A stretch of 64,000 nucleotides of DNA. It comes from CADCVW01 sp964251385 (GTDB lineage: Bacteria > Pseudomonadota > Alphaproteobacteria > Sphingomonadales > Sphingomonadaceae). This document shows positions 33,448 through 41,708 of the stretch, in pieces. Within the stretch, counting starts at the first letter, position 1. The number at the start of each line of letters is the position of its first letter. Location: positions 744,001 through 808,000 of the forward strand of contig CAXUJK010000001.1 in NCBI GenBank assembly GCA_964251385.1, in the 5' to 3' direction. The notes beneath the pieces are model-generated. The model saw nothing but the letters and a program-made list of their open reading frames with translations. It did no database searches and had not been told where the DNA came from. The position numbers were made by a program, and so were the translations under genes.

Positions 33448-34386
33448 TCAGGCAGCCGGAAGCGTCTGGAAGCGGCCGACCAGTTCCATGCCGCGCTCGA
33501 CCGCGCCGGCCGGCAGCTCGAGGTTCGACGCGCTTATATCGCCGGCTTCGACGATCGCATCGCGATGCGCGGCGATCGCTTCCGCTGTCGGCACGCGGCT
33601 CTGAAACCCCTTCGTCTCGGCGACGATGATGCGGGTGCTGGCCCCCGCGATGACGCCGATCGCCTGCCCGTTCACGTCGCAGCTCTCGTGCGCCAGCCAC
33701 AGCGCGGTGGGTGCCGCGAGTTCCGGCGCGAACGCTTCGGTCGCAAAAATCGCCTGGTCGTCCCAGGACCGGACCGGCCGCGTGCCCGCACCGGGGGCGA
33801 GCAGGTTCACGGCGATGCCGTGCCCTTCCCCTTCCATCGCGAGCGACATGGTGAATCCGTGCACCGCGCCCTTGGCCGACGCATACTCGAAACGGCCGCG
33901 GTGCCCGTAATACGCCGTGTGCGATCCGACGTTGATGATCCGCCCGTAGTTCTGACCAGTCAGATGCGGCCATGCGGCGCGCGCGGTGTTGACGGCACCC
34001 ATCAGGTGCACCTGCAGAACACTCAAGAAGCTGTCGGTTCCGGTTTCCAGGAACGGGCGGGCGGGCGTGAAATTGCCGGCATTGTTGATCACGATGTGCA
34101 GGCCACCGAAGCCGTCCAGCGCCCGGCCGATCATGGCCTCGGCCCCCTCCTCCGTCGCGACGCTGTCGCCGTTGGCGACCGCGCGGCCGCCCGCCGCCTC
34201 GATCTCGCCCACGACCGACGCGGCGAAGCCGGCGTCGCCGCCCGAGCCGTCGAGTTCGGCACCCAGGTCGTTGACCACAACGCTCGCGCCGCGCGCGGCG
34301 AGCAGGAGCGCGTAGGCGCGGCCGAGACCTCGACCCGCGCCGGTGATCAGCGCCACCTTGCCATCGAGCCGCAATTCGCCGGTCAT
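33448..34386 (-). CDS. Short-chain dehydrogenase, hydroxyacyl-CoA dehydrogenase-like
   Basis: 312 residues. GKVALITGAGRGLGRAYALL binds NAD(P), VVVNDLGAELDGSGGD is the loop typical of the SDR half of multifunctional beta-oxidation enzymes, INNAG is present, and the catalytic Tyr/Lys lie in YASAKGAVHGF. The carboxyl tail of about 60 residues is longer than a minimal SDR. ATG 34386 was chosen because it starts 7 residues before the first strand; the longer frame extends into the AraC gene region. Probable role: oxidation of a beta-hydroxyacyl intermediate. Confidence 0.85.
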   Translation of the reverse strand: MTGELRLDGKVALITGAGRGLGRAYALLLAARGASVVVNDLGAELDGSGGDAGFAASVVGEIEAAGGRAVANGDSVATEEGAEAMIGRALDGFGGLHIVINNAGNFTPARPFLETGTDSFLSVLQVHLMGAVNTARAAWPHLTGQNYGRIINVGSHTAYYGHRGRFEYASAKGAVHGFTMSLAMEGEGHGIAVNLLAPGAGTRPVRSWDDQAIFATEAFAPELAAPTALWLAHESCDVNGQAIGVIAGASTRIIVAETKGFQSRVPTAEAIAAHRDAIVEAGDISASNLELPAGAVERGMELVGRFQTLPAA

Positions 34387-34492
34387 GTTCGCTCCCCCCG
34401 TACGTTCAGGAAAACGAGTACGGGTCGGCGGGTCCCGCGACAACGAAACCGCCATATCCTATGCGCGCAATGCTAAGCCCGCGCTGCGAGCG

Positions 34493-35374
34493 CTAGTGGG
34501 CGCAGGTCATCCCCGTCGCGCAGCGGTGCCGGAAGGCGCGGGGCGACTCGCCCGCAGTCTTCTTGAAGGCGAAGGAGAACGCGCTCGGATGGCAGAAACC
34601 GAGCTTGTGCGAGATGACCTTGAGCGGAAGATTGGTGTCGAGCAACAACGCCTTGGCACGGGACACGCGCAGCTCCTCGATGAAGTCGTGCAGCGTGTGC
34701 CCCGTCGACGACTTGTACATGCGCCGCAGGTGCGCGACGCTGACCCCGCAGCGTTCGGCCACGCCCGCCAGCGTCGGCGACCCTTCCTGAAACGACAGGA
34801 TATAGTCCCGGATCTGGCGGAGCCGCCCGGCGGACAATCCGCCCTTGGCTTCGGTGGGCGTGTCGCCGGTGCGTCGCTGCATCCCGAAATGACGCGCGAT
34901 GTCCACCGCCATCGACCGGCCGAGCGACTCCGCGAGCACCTCGCTGGCGAATCCCGGCTCGACCATTTCGCGCATCAGGCGGCGCATCGCGTGGTCCAGA
35001 TCGGCGTTGCGCAGGTCGAAGGAGGACGTCAGCGATCGATCGTCCCAATCGAATTCTTGGCCGGTGACCTGCCGCATCCATTCGCGGTCAAACAGGCAGA
35101 CGAGAGCGCGCACATCCTCCTGCTCATCTGCGGCGTAGGCGTGGGTCGAAATGCCCGCCGGGTGCAGCATCAATTGTCCGAATTCGGCTTCCTGTCCGGG
35201 TCCGACCCGGCCCTTCGCCTTGACGCGGTACGGCCGGATTCGCCAGCGAAGCAGGATCTCCTCCTCGTGCTCGAGGATTTCGGTGCCCGCGTCCCAATGA
35301 TAGTCGACGACCTGAAACTTCGCACCGGGGACTTTGATTTCCGATACGACCGAACAGTCTACCTGCTGGCCCAT
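34493..35374 (-). CDS. AraC family transcriptional regulator
   Basis: 293 residues. The amino two-thirds is a cupin-like sensor region (FQVVDYHWDAGTEILEHEEE). The carboxyl DNA-binding domain (about 190-285) contains two helix-turn-helix units: LAGVAERCGVSVAHLRRMYK and LKVISHKLGFCHPSAFSFAF. ATG 35374 is preceded by AGGAG at good spacing. It lies between the OYE-EthD genes upstream and the SDR-DUF1330 genes downstream, all on one strand. A GTTCG-N5-CGAAC palindrome 97 bp upstream of its start links it to the IclR-type operator found at the mhp-like operons. Confidence 0.9.
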   Translation of the reverse strand: MGQQVDCSVVSEIKVPGAKFQVVDYHWDAGTEILEHEEEILLRWRIRPYRVKAKGRVGPGQEAEFGQLMLHPAGISTHAYAADEQEDVRALVCLFDREWMRQVTGQEFDWDDRSLTSSFDLRNADLDHAMRRLMREMVEPGFASEVLAESLGRSMAVDIARHFGMQRRTGDTPTEAKGGLSAGRLRQIRDYILSFQEGSPTLAGVAERCGVSVAHLRRMYKSSTGHTLHDFIEELRVSRAKALLLDTNLPLKVISHKLGFCHPSAFSFAFKKTAGESPRAFRHRCATGMTCAH

Positions 35375-35470
35375 GTTATCCGCTCCTGATGCCCTCCCCG
35401 CTCGTGCAGAGATATTTATGCGCGGATCATTGATGGAAAGCTGATGTATGGCAATATCTTGCGTCAGATT

Positions 35471-35485
35471 GTTCGTCGGGCGAAC
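35471..35485. promoter_or_regulatory. GTTCG-N5-CGAAC palindrome upstream of the AraC gene
   Basis: GTTCGTCGGGCGAAC, one of three 15-bp copies of the same palindrome in the window (others at 51701 and 56242). It lies in the 212-bp non-coding stretch between the EthD-domain gene and the AraC gene, 97 bp before the latter's start. Shared arms and fixed spacing in three upstream regions suggest one DNA-binding protein; the local IclR regulator is the obvious candidate. Nothing else recognisable was seen in this stretch. Confidence 0.55.
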
Positions 35486-35586
35486 AGCAGGAGGCAAGCG
35501 CGTGATCCCGATCGCCGCGGGAGTACGTGGCTTGTCGAGCCGCCTCTATTTGCCGGCCGTGGCCGCCGCTCGCCTACTCCATCCTG

Positions 35587-35997
35587 TCATGGGAGCGGCT
35601 CGCGCTTGACCCCCGCCTTCAGGTCGTGTGCCGACGTGCGACGCTCGTCGACCAGGAACATGACCATCGAGCTTCGGTCGAAAAATTCCGCCTCGTCGGC
35701 CGCGACACGCGACCCGATCGCGGGGTCGGCCATCATCGCGCCCATCTCGTCGTATCTTTCGCGGCTTTCCATCCAGAGCTCGGTCATGACGTCGAACAGC
35801 GGCGGAGGCGGGGCTACGCCTTCCATGTGATCCGGGAAGAACATCGTGCCCGGCTCAGGGTAGCTGCGGCGGTAATCCAGGAAGAAGCCGGGAAACAGCT
35901 CGCAGATGAGCGGCACGTGCCGCGTCTCGTAGTAGCGGATGCCGTCGGCGCGCGACATGCCCGGCTTGAAGCGAAACAGCGCAACCATCTTCAGCAT
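35587..35997 (-). CDS. EthD domain-containing protein
   Basis: 136 residues. The EthD dimeric-barrel pattern is visible in MVALFRFKPGMSRADGIRYY, ETRHVPLICELFPGFF and DYRRSYPEPG. EthD-domain proteins accompany P450 and other catabolic systems and some act as small cyclases or dehydratases. ATG 35997 was preferred over a TTG 21 bp upstream because it is preceded by AAGGAGCTG at normal spacing and directly starts the first beta strand. It follows the OYE gene by 13 bp, so the two are cotranscribed. Confidence 0.82.
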   Translation of the reverse strand: MLKMVALFRFKPGMSRADGIRYYETRHVPLICELFPGFFLDYRRSYPEPGTMFFPDHMEGVAPPPPLFDVMTELWMESRERYDEMGAMMADPAIGSRVAADEAEFFDRSSMVMFLVDERRTSAHDLKAGVKREPLP

Positions 35998-36010
35998 CGT
36001 CGCAGCTCCT

Positions 36011-37171
36011 TCAGTCAAGCGTCGCTAAAGCGTCGAGCGTGTACGGCTTGAACGGTTCGCCCGCCCGCGCGCGCACCGCCCAGGCGGGATCGGCGATCAG
36101 CGATCGTCCAACGCCGACCAGGTCGAACTCGCCGCGCTCGAACGCGGCCATCACCTTGTCGAGGTTGCTCCCGGAAATGTGGTCACCCGCCACCATGTTT
36201 GCGTACAGGTCCTTTTCCAGCCCGATGCTGCCCACGGCCATCGTCGGTTTTCCGGTGAGCTTTCGCGTCCATCCGGCCAGGCTGAGCTCCGACCCCTCAA
36301 ACGCGGGCGTGTCGAACTTGCGCGTGGACGGGTCGAGGATTTCCACGCCCGCGTCGACGAGCACGCCGAGCCAGCGCTCCAGCTCGGCGGGCGTGGCCGC
36401 GACCTTAGCGTCGAAATCCTGCTGCTTCCATTGCGAAAAGCGGAACATGATCGGCAGATCGGGTCCGACCGCGTTGCGGATAGCCCCCACGACTTCCGTC
36501 GCGAAGCGCGAGCGGCCGACGATGTCGCCGCCGAAATGATCGTCGCGGCGGTTCGTCTCCGCCCAGAAGAAGGTGTCGAACAGATAGCCGTGCGCGCCGT
36601 GCAGCGCGATACCGTCGAACCCGACCGACTTGGCGGCCGCCGCGCTCTCGGCAAACGCGCCGATGACGTCCGCGATGTCGTTGTCCGTCATCGGCTGCGT
36701 CGGTTCGGCCATGTCGGCGAGGTACGCGGCGTCGGACGACGTATAGCGCCCGGACGGTCCCCACACGCCCGACGGACGCATCGACGGCGCGTCGGGGTGC
36801 CGGCCGCTGTTCCTGCGGCGCATCACGCCCTGGTGCCACAATTGCGGAAAGATCAGCCCGCCCGCGTCGTGCACTTCGTCCACGACGTGCCGCCATCCCT
36901 CGAGCGCGGCCTCGCCGAACATTTCAGGGACGGCGAACTCGGCCAGCCCCGCGTCGCCGACCGCCGCCGGATGCGCCACAGCGACGCCTTCGGTCACGAT
37001 CAGCGCCACGTCGTTTTCAGCACGCCGGCGGTAATAGGCGGCGACCTCGGGTCCCGGAACGCCGTCGGGCGAACGGTTGCGCGTCATTGGGGCCATCACA
37101 ATGCGGTTCTTGAGCGTCATACGCGCGTCGATGCGGAGCGGTTCGAATAGGGGGCGCGTGTCGACGGGCAT
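36011..37171 (-). CDS. Old yellow enzyme family NADH:flavin oxidoreductase
   Basis: 386-residue FMN TIM barrel. Starts PLFEPLRIDARMTLKNRIVM, then APMTRNRSPDGVPGPEVAAY, LWHQGV, FDGIALHGAHGYLFDTFFW and GRSLIADPAWAVRARAG. These enzymes reduce activated C=C bonds or remove nitro groups. The canonical substrate-binding His-Asn/His-His pair corresponds here to the H-G-A-H of the LHGAHGYL region. A paralog of clearly similar architecture lies at 59935-61050. It is divergent from the GST-like pair across 155 bp. Confidence 0.9.
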   Translation of the reverse strand: MPVDTRPLFEPLRIDARMTLKNRIVMAPMTRNRSPDGVPGPEVAAYYRRRAENDVALIVTEGVAVAHPAAVGDAGLAEFAVPEMFGEAALEGWRHVVDEVHDAGGLIFPQLWHQGVMRRRNSGRHPDAPSMRPSGVWGPSGRYTSSDAAYLADMAEPTQPMTDNDIADVIGAFAESAAAAKSVGFDGIALHGAHGYLFDTFFWAETNRRDDHFGGDIVGRSRFATEVVGAIRNAVGPDLPIMFRFSQWKQQDFDAKVAATPAELERWLGVLVDAGVEILDPSTRKFDTPAFEGSELSLAGWTRKLTGKPTMAVGSIGLEKDLYANMVAGDHISGSNLDKVMAAFERGEFDLVGVGRSLIADPAWAVRARAGEPFKPYTLDALATLD

Positions 37172-37326
37172 GGGCGGTCTCGGTGTTTAGCTTTCGATCG
37201 TGTTAGCCGGAGCGACCGCGCGCGGAGAGAAAGCTTTGTTGCCCGGCGCGAGTAGCACTAGCTCGATGCGCGCGGTTCGGGTGGCGCGGTGCCCCCGACG
37301 GCCGTAGCGCGTCGTCAGGAGGGCGA

Positions 37327-38103
37327 ATGGACTATCTGACCGTTGCTCAAGCACGCGAACGGTCGGGACTACGCCTGGTCCTGTCCGCGCAGGTCCCGGG
37401 GCCTTGGGGCGAGGCGGCGAAAGCCATTTTCGCTGCGCGCGGCGTTCCCTATCAACCGGTCGCACAGGCCGTGTTCGCCGCCAACGACGAACTGTTCGCG
37501 TGGACCGGCCACCGCAACGCGCCCATCGCGGTCTTGGACGACGAGCCGCCGGTAACCGGCTGGCTCGACCTGCTCATGCTGGCGGAACGCGTGGGCAGCG
37601 GACCGTCGCTGCTGCCCGACGGATCCGCCGACCGCGCGCTCGCATTGGGCCTGTCGGCGGAGATCTGCGCACCCTACGGCTTCGGATGGGCACGACGCCT
37701 GTTGATGCTAGGCGATCGCTTCGGCGGGGGCGAAGCACCGGCGGACACGCCTGCGGCGATGGTCGCGATCTGCACGGGCTACGGCTACAGCGCCGCCAAC
37801 GCGGCGAGCGCGGCGGCGCGCGTCGCCGACATCCTGAAGACGCTCGCCGCCCAGCTTGCGCGGCAGTCGTCGTCCGGCTCGCAGTACCTCGTCAGCGATC
37901 GGCTGACCGCGTGCGATCTTTACTGGGCCTGCTTCTCCAACATGATTGCGCCGCTGCCGCCGAAAGACTCGCCCATGCCGGACTATGTTCGCGCGGGGTG
38001 GAGCGCGCCCAACCCCGTCGTCGAAGCCGCGCTCGATCCCGCGCTGATCGAACATCGTGATCTCATCTACAGCCGACACATCGGCCTGCCGCTGGATTTC
38101 TGA
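37327..38103 (+). CDS. Divergent GST-fold protein
   Basis: 258 residues. The amino end has a thioredoxin-like start (RLVLSAQVPGPWGEAAKAIF, ARGVPYQPVAQAV). The carboxyl end has the GST-like helical pattern YLVSDRLTACDLYWACFSNM. The middle is unusual and lacks the ESGAIL glutathione-contact motif of the other GSTs here. AGGAGG lies just before the ATG. Its stop shares a base with the start of the next GST (TGATG), so the two are cotranscribed and probably act as a pair or heterodimer. Function unassigned. Confidence 0.7.
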   Translation: MDYLTVAQARERSGLRLVLSAQVPGPWGEAAKAIFAARGVPYQPVAQAVFAANDELFAWTGHRNAPIAVLDDEPPVTGWLDLLMLAERVGSGPSLLPDGSADRALALGLSAEICAPYGFGWARRLLMLGDRFGGGEAPADTPAAMVAICTGYGYSAANAASAAARVADILKTLAAQLARQSSSGSQYLVSDRLTACDLYWACFSNMIAPLPPKDSPMPDYVRAGWSAPNPVVEAALDPALIEHRDLIYSRHIGLPLDF

Positions 38104-38816
38104 TGATCGAGTTCCACACCTATCCAACACCCAACACGTGGAAAGTCGGCATCATGCTGGAGGAGTGCGGGTTGCCGTACGAGGTCCGCCTCGTCGACAT
38201 CACCAAGGGCGAGCAGTTCGAGCCCGCGTTCCTGGCGATCAGCCCGAACAACCGCGTGCCCGCGATCGTTGACCGCGACACACCCGAAGGAACGCGCGCG
38301 ATCTTCGAATCGGGCGCGATCCTCCTCTATCTCGCCGAGAAGACGGGCCGCTTCCTGGCGGCGGACGGTCCGGCGCGCACCGCGGCGCTCGAATGGCTGT
38401 TCTGGCAGGTCGGCGGCCTCGGCCCCATGGCGGGCCAGGCGCACCACTTCATGCGCTACGCGCCCGAGGGCAACGACTACGCGGTCGGCCGCTACCGCAA
38501 GGAGTGCGCGCGATTGTACGGCGTGCTCGACCGGCGGCTAGCGGCGGCCGAGTGGCTGGCGGGCCCGGACTACAGCGTCGCGGACATGGCGAGCTGGGGC
38601 TGGGTCTACTACCACCATATGCACGGCCAATCGCTCGACGACTTTTCGCAAGTGCGCCGCTGGTACGACGCGGTGGCGGCGCGGCCCGCCGTCGCGGCCG
38701 CCAAGATGATGGCGACGGACACGTTCGACGCCGACCGGCGCGCGTCGCTCGCCCGCCATTCGTACGAAGGCGATGTCCAGGCGGGTGCCGCCGCCTCGCT
38801 CGTCAAGGACCACTGA
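38103..38816 (+). CDS. Glutathione S-transferase, YfcG/Ure2p-like
   Basis: 237 residues. MIEFHTYPTPNTWKVGIMLE at the start, then SPNNRVPAIVDRD, IFESGAILLYLAEKTGRFL, WLFWQVGGLGPMAGQAHHF and YSVADMASWGWVYYHH. It is closest in layout to the GST at 22075 (same SPNNR and WLFWQVGGLGP stretches), suggesting a fairly recent paralog. TGATG coupling to the upstream GST-fold gene. Likely role: glutathione-dependent step in the same catabolic network. Confidence 0.88.
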   Translation: MIEFHTYPTPNTWKVGIMLEECGLPYEVRLVDITKGEQFEPAFLAISPNNRVPAIVDRDTPEGTRAIFESGAILLYLAEKTGRFLAADGPARTAALEWLFWQVGGLGPMAGQAHHFMRYAPEGNDYAVGRYRKECARLYGVLDRRLAAAEWLAGPDYSVADMASWGWVYYHHMHGQSLDDFSQVRRWYDAVAARPAVAAAKMMATDTFDADRRASLARHSYEGDVQAGAAASLVKDH

Positions 38817-38919
38817 CCCCACCGCTTACCGTAAGCCAAACCCGCTTTGCGCATGGGCAACGGGCGTTCGGTCGCGCCAACCCGGTCTAAGATGCTGGAA
38901 AAACGAGGATAGGACGGCG

Positions 38920-40011
38920 ATGAAGAGCAAGGCAGCGGTAGCGTTCGAGCGTGGTGCCCCGCTCCGGATCGAGATGATCGACGTCGCGCCACCGCAGGAA
39001 GGCGAGGTGCTGATCGAGGTCAAGGCCGCGGGCTTGTGCCATTCCGACATGCACGCGATCGATGGGCACTGGGACTTCAACTGCGGCTTTCCCGGCCTGA
39101 TGGGCCACGAAGGCGCGGGCATTGTCGTGGAGATCGGCGCGGGCGTCACGAGGGTCAAGCCGGGCGACCATGTCGTCCCCTTCATTCCCGAATGCGGCAT
39201 CTGTTCGTGCTGCCGGTCGGGCAAAACCAACAACTGCGAAGGCAGCTTCGTCAACTCGGGGCTGACCAGCCGCTTCAGCTTCAATGGCCAGAGCGTCCAT
39301 CCCTTCCTGGGGCTCGGCCTGTTCAGCCAGTACGCGGTCGTGCGCGACTTCACGCTGGTGCCGGTCCGCGCGGACGCGCCATTCGAAAAGCTGTTCTATT
39401 TCGGCTGCGGCGCAACCACGGGGCTCAGCTCGGCGCTGTTCAAGGCCGACGTCCAGCCGGGATCGAGCGTCATCGTGTTCGGCCTGGGCGGCATCGGGCT
39501 TAACGTCGTCCAGGGTGCGCGCATCGCGGGCGCGACCACTATCATCGCGGTCGACATCAACCCAGGCCGCGAGGAGATCGCGCAGCGGATGGGCGCGACG
39601 CACTTCGTCAATCCCAAGACGGTCGAAGGCGACCTGGTCGGTCATCTGAACGAGATGACGGGTGGCGGCGCCGACTATACGTTCGAAGCGATCGGCAATG
39701 TCGACCTGATGCGTCAGGCGTTCGACACCGCGCACTTCGCCTACGGCACCTGCACCATCATCGGCATCGCGCCGGACGCCGATCTGCTGGCGCTGCCCCC
39801 GACAGCGCTGATCACCGGACGGCAGCTGCAAGGCGCGGCGATGGGCGGCGCGCGCGGCCTGGAGCACATCCCCAGGCTCGTCGACCTGATGATGAACGGC
39901 AAGCTCGACATCGACAGCCTGATCACGGGGCATATGCCGATCGAGGAGATCAACGAAGGCTACGCCATGCAGAAGCGCGGCGAAGGGATCAGGTCCTACG
40001 TGACTTTCTGA
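38920..40011 (+). CDS. Zinc-dependent alcohol dehydrogenase (MDR)
   Basis: 363 residues. Catalytic zinc ligands: CHSD in AAGLCHSDMHAIDGHW, GHE in LMGHEGAGIVV, and the later Cys in YFGCGATTGLSSAL. Structural-zinc cysteines: CGICSCCRSGKTNNC. NAD-binding VIVFGLGGIGLNVVQGARIA. The layout is that of the class III/mycothiol-type long-chain ADHs. AGGA lies shortly before the ATG. It is followed by an SDR (19 bp), so both may oxidise alcohols or ketones formed by the oxygenases. Confidence 0.92.
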   Translation: MKSKAAVAFERGAPLRIEMIDVAPPQEGEVLIEVKAAGLCHSDMHAIDGHWDFNCGFPGLMGHEGAGIVVEIGAGVTRVKPGDHVVPFIPECGICSCCRSGKTNNCEGSFVNSGLTSRFSFNGQSVHPFLGLGLFSQYAVVRDFTLVPVRADAPFEKLFYFGCGATTGLSSALFKADVQPGSSVIVFGLGGIGLNVVQGARIAGATTIIAVDINPGREEIAQRMGATHFVNPKTVEGDLVGHLNEMTGGGADYTFEAIGNVDLMRQAFDTAHFAYGTCTIIGIAPDADLLALPPTALITGRQLQGAAMGGARGLEHIPRLVDLMMNGKLDIDSLITGHMPIEEINEGYAMQKRGEGIRSYVTF

Positions 40012-40030
40012 CCTCTTGGAGGGAGCGGGA

Positions 40031-40795
40031 ATGGCGAAGCTGACGGGCAAGGTCGCGATCGTCACGGGCGCGGCGGACGGCATGGGCCAGGGCATCGCGC
40101 TCCGCTTCGCCGCCGAGGGCGCGCAGGTCGTCGCCACCGACATCGATGCCGCCGGGCTGGAAGCCGGCTTCGCGGGCGACGAGCGGGTGACGACCGTCGT
40201 CACCGACATCACCGCCGCCGATGCGGCGGACCGGCTCGTCGGTACCGCCATCGACGCATTCGGCCGACTCGACATCGTGGTCAACGCGGCCGGCATCTTC
40301 CAGATGTTGCCGCTCGACGAACTCGACTTCGGCGCATGGCACCGGATGTGGGCGATCAACCTCGAAGCCCCGCTTCGCCTGTGCGTCCGCGCCCTGCCCG
40401 CGCTCAGGGAGAGCGGCGCGGGCCGGATCGTCAACATCGCGAGCACCAGCGCCTCGCGGGCACGCAGCGGCTTCGGACCCTATGCGATGACGAAGCACGC
40501 GATCGCGGGGCTGACGATCAGCCTGGCGGTCGAATTCGGCCGGCACGGGATCACCGCGAACAGCATCGACCCCGGAGTCATCCTGACGGGAATTACCCGT
40601 CCTATGATGTCCGACCCGGCGTGGCGCAGCGATCTCGAGAGCCAGGGGGTGCTGGACCGCATCGGCACCGTCGAGGAAATCGCCGAGGCCGCGCTCTACC
40701 TCGCCGGCCCGAACTCAGGCTACACGACCGGACACGCGCTCGCGGTCGATGGCGGTTTCCTCGTCAAGTATCCCGAACGCCTCACGGAACCGTGA
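40031..40795 (+). CDS. Short-chain dehydrogenase/reductase
   Basis: 254 residues, classical SDR. KVAIVTGAADGMGQGIALRF binds NAD(P), VVNAAGIF is the NNAG equivalent, and the catalytic triad is in IASTSASRARSGFGPYAMTK (Ser, Tyr, Lys). GHALAVDGGFLVKYPERL closes the protein. GGAGGGAG precedes ATG 40031, a better start than one 15 bp upstream that would overlap this ribosome site. Directly downstream of the Zn-ADH. Substrate unknown. Confidence 0.9.
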   Translation: MAKLTGKVAIVTGAADGMGQGIALRFAAEGAQVVATDIDAAGLEAGFAGDERVTTVVTDITAADAADRLVGTAIDAFGRLDIVVNAAGIFQMLPLDELDFGAWHRMWAINLEAPLRLCVRALPALRESGAGRIVNIASTSASRARSGFGPYAMTKHAIAGLTISLAVEFGRHGITANSIDPGVILTGITRPMMSDPAWRSDLESQGVLDRIGTVEEIAEAALYLAGPNSGYTTGHALAVDGGFLVKYPERLTEP

Positions 40796-40869
40796 TCGAC
40801 GGCCGTTCCGCGACAGGCGAGGCCCGGCACGTCCCGGCGTTCAGCGACGTTTTCCATTGGAGACAATCG

Positions 40870-41454
40870 ATGCAGCACGGCCCCATTCCCCCGGTTCCTC
40901 TCGACCGCTTGCCTGAAAAGTACAAGGACAGCGTCGTTCTCATGGATCGCCTGGTCGGAGATCCCTATACCATCCAGGTCTTCGCGCACAGCGAGCCGAT
41001 GACGGACTTCTACTACAACGAGTTCTACGCAAAGGCCTTCTACAACGGCGATCCCGGGATGAAGGTCGACAATCGCACCAAGCAACTCGCCCGCATGCGC
41101 ATCGGCAAACGCCACGGCTGCGCGGTCTGCAACCGGTCCAACGAAGAGGAAGCGCAGAGCATCGGCTTCAGCGCCGCCCAAGTCGACGCGATGTTCGAGG
41201 ACCAGCCGAACCCGGCCTTGTTCAGCGAAGCGGACCTGGCGGTCGTCGACTTCGTCGACCAGCTCGTCCACACCAATCCCGAGGGCACGGTGGATCAGGC
41301 TTTGTACGATCGGCTGCGACGCGGTTATTCCGACGAGCAGATCGTCGAACTGGCCTTTGTCGCCGCGATCTTCGTCGGCGTTTCGAAAATGAACATCGCG
41401 CTCGGCATGGTCCCACGCGATCCCGTCTGCGCGTTCGTTCCCAGGCCGTCGTAG
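40870..41454 (+). CDS. Carboxymuconolactone decarboxylase/AhpD-like protein
   Basis: 194 residues. The CxxC motif is in KRHGCAVCNRSNEEEAQSIG, the redox-active or proton-relay site of the AhpD/CMD fold, and EQIVELAFVAAIFVGVSKMN is the following helix typical of the family. GGAGA precedes ATG 40870. It could be a peroxidase/disulfide reductase partner or a decarboxylase of catabolic type. It follows the SDR by 74 bp. Its stop abuts a remnant of an aldehyde dehydrogenase on the other strand, which suggests a recombination junction here. Confidence 0.82.
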   Translation: MQHGPIPPVPLDRLPEKYKDSVVLMDRLVGDPYTIQVFAHSEPMTDFYYNEFYAKAFYNGDPGMKVDNRTKQLARMRIGKRHGCAVCNRSNEEEAQSIGFSAAQVDAMFEDQPNPALFSEADLAVVDFVDQLVHTNPEGTVDQALYDRLRRGYSDEQIVELAFVAAIFVGVSKMNIALGMVPRDPVCAFVPRPS

Positions 41455-41563
41455 CCGTCGGGATGCTGCGCGCGACGCGGTAGGCGGCGTCCGCGTCGTT
41501 CGTGAACACCAATCCCGCAAGCCCGTAGATCGCGTCGTTGGTGATCGCCTCGTCGACCGCGTC
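41455..41563 (-). pseudogene. Aldehyde dehydrogenase fragment (remnant)
   Basis: The minus strand translates without a stop as DAVDEAITNDAIYGLAGLVF then TNDADAAYRVARSIPT. This matches the region of aldehyde dehydrogenases after the catalytic Cys (compare DDVDEVVQRANATDFGLASG and VWTTNINTANKVSKRL in the intact gene at 61065). No start, catalytic residues or carboxyl end remain; the match ends where the neighbouring gene's stop codon begins. I read it as a leftover of a deleted gene. The rest of the 41455-41708 gap holds no other gene. Confidence 0.6.
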
Positions 41564-41708
41564 AGCCCAAAACCGGCCACTTAGCGCCAGCAAAAGCACG
41601 TTCTCATTACATGCAGGCGTTGTCGGGAGGCCGTCGTCCGACCGATAAAGACCGAAGATAACATCAAGATGCGACAAACGGATCTGATGCACTCTCCGGG
41701 GGAGTTCT

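Noticed and set aside
41620..41649. TTGTCG-N18-GATAAA as a promoter for the second TonB receptor
   Set aside because: Weak match to the -10 hexamer and no supporting evidence; too common to claim.
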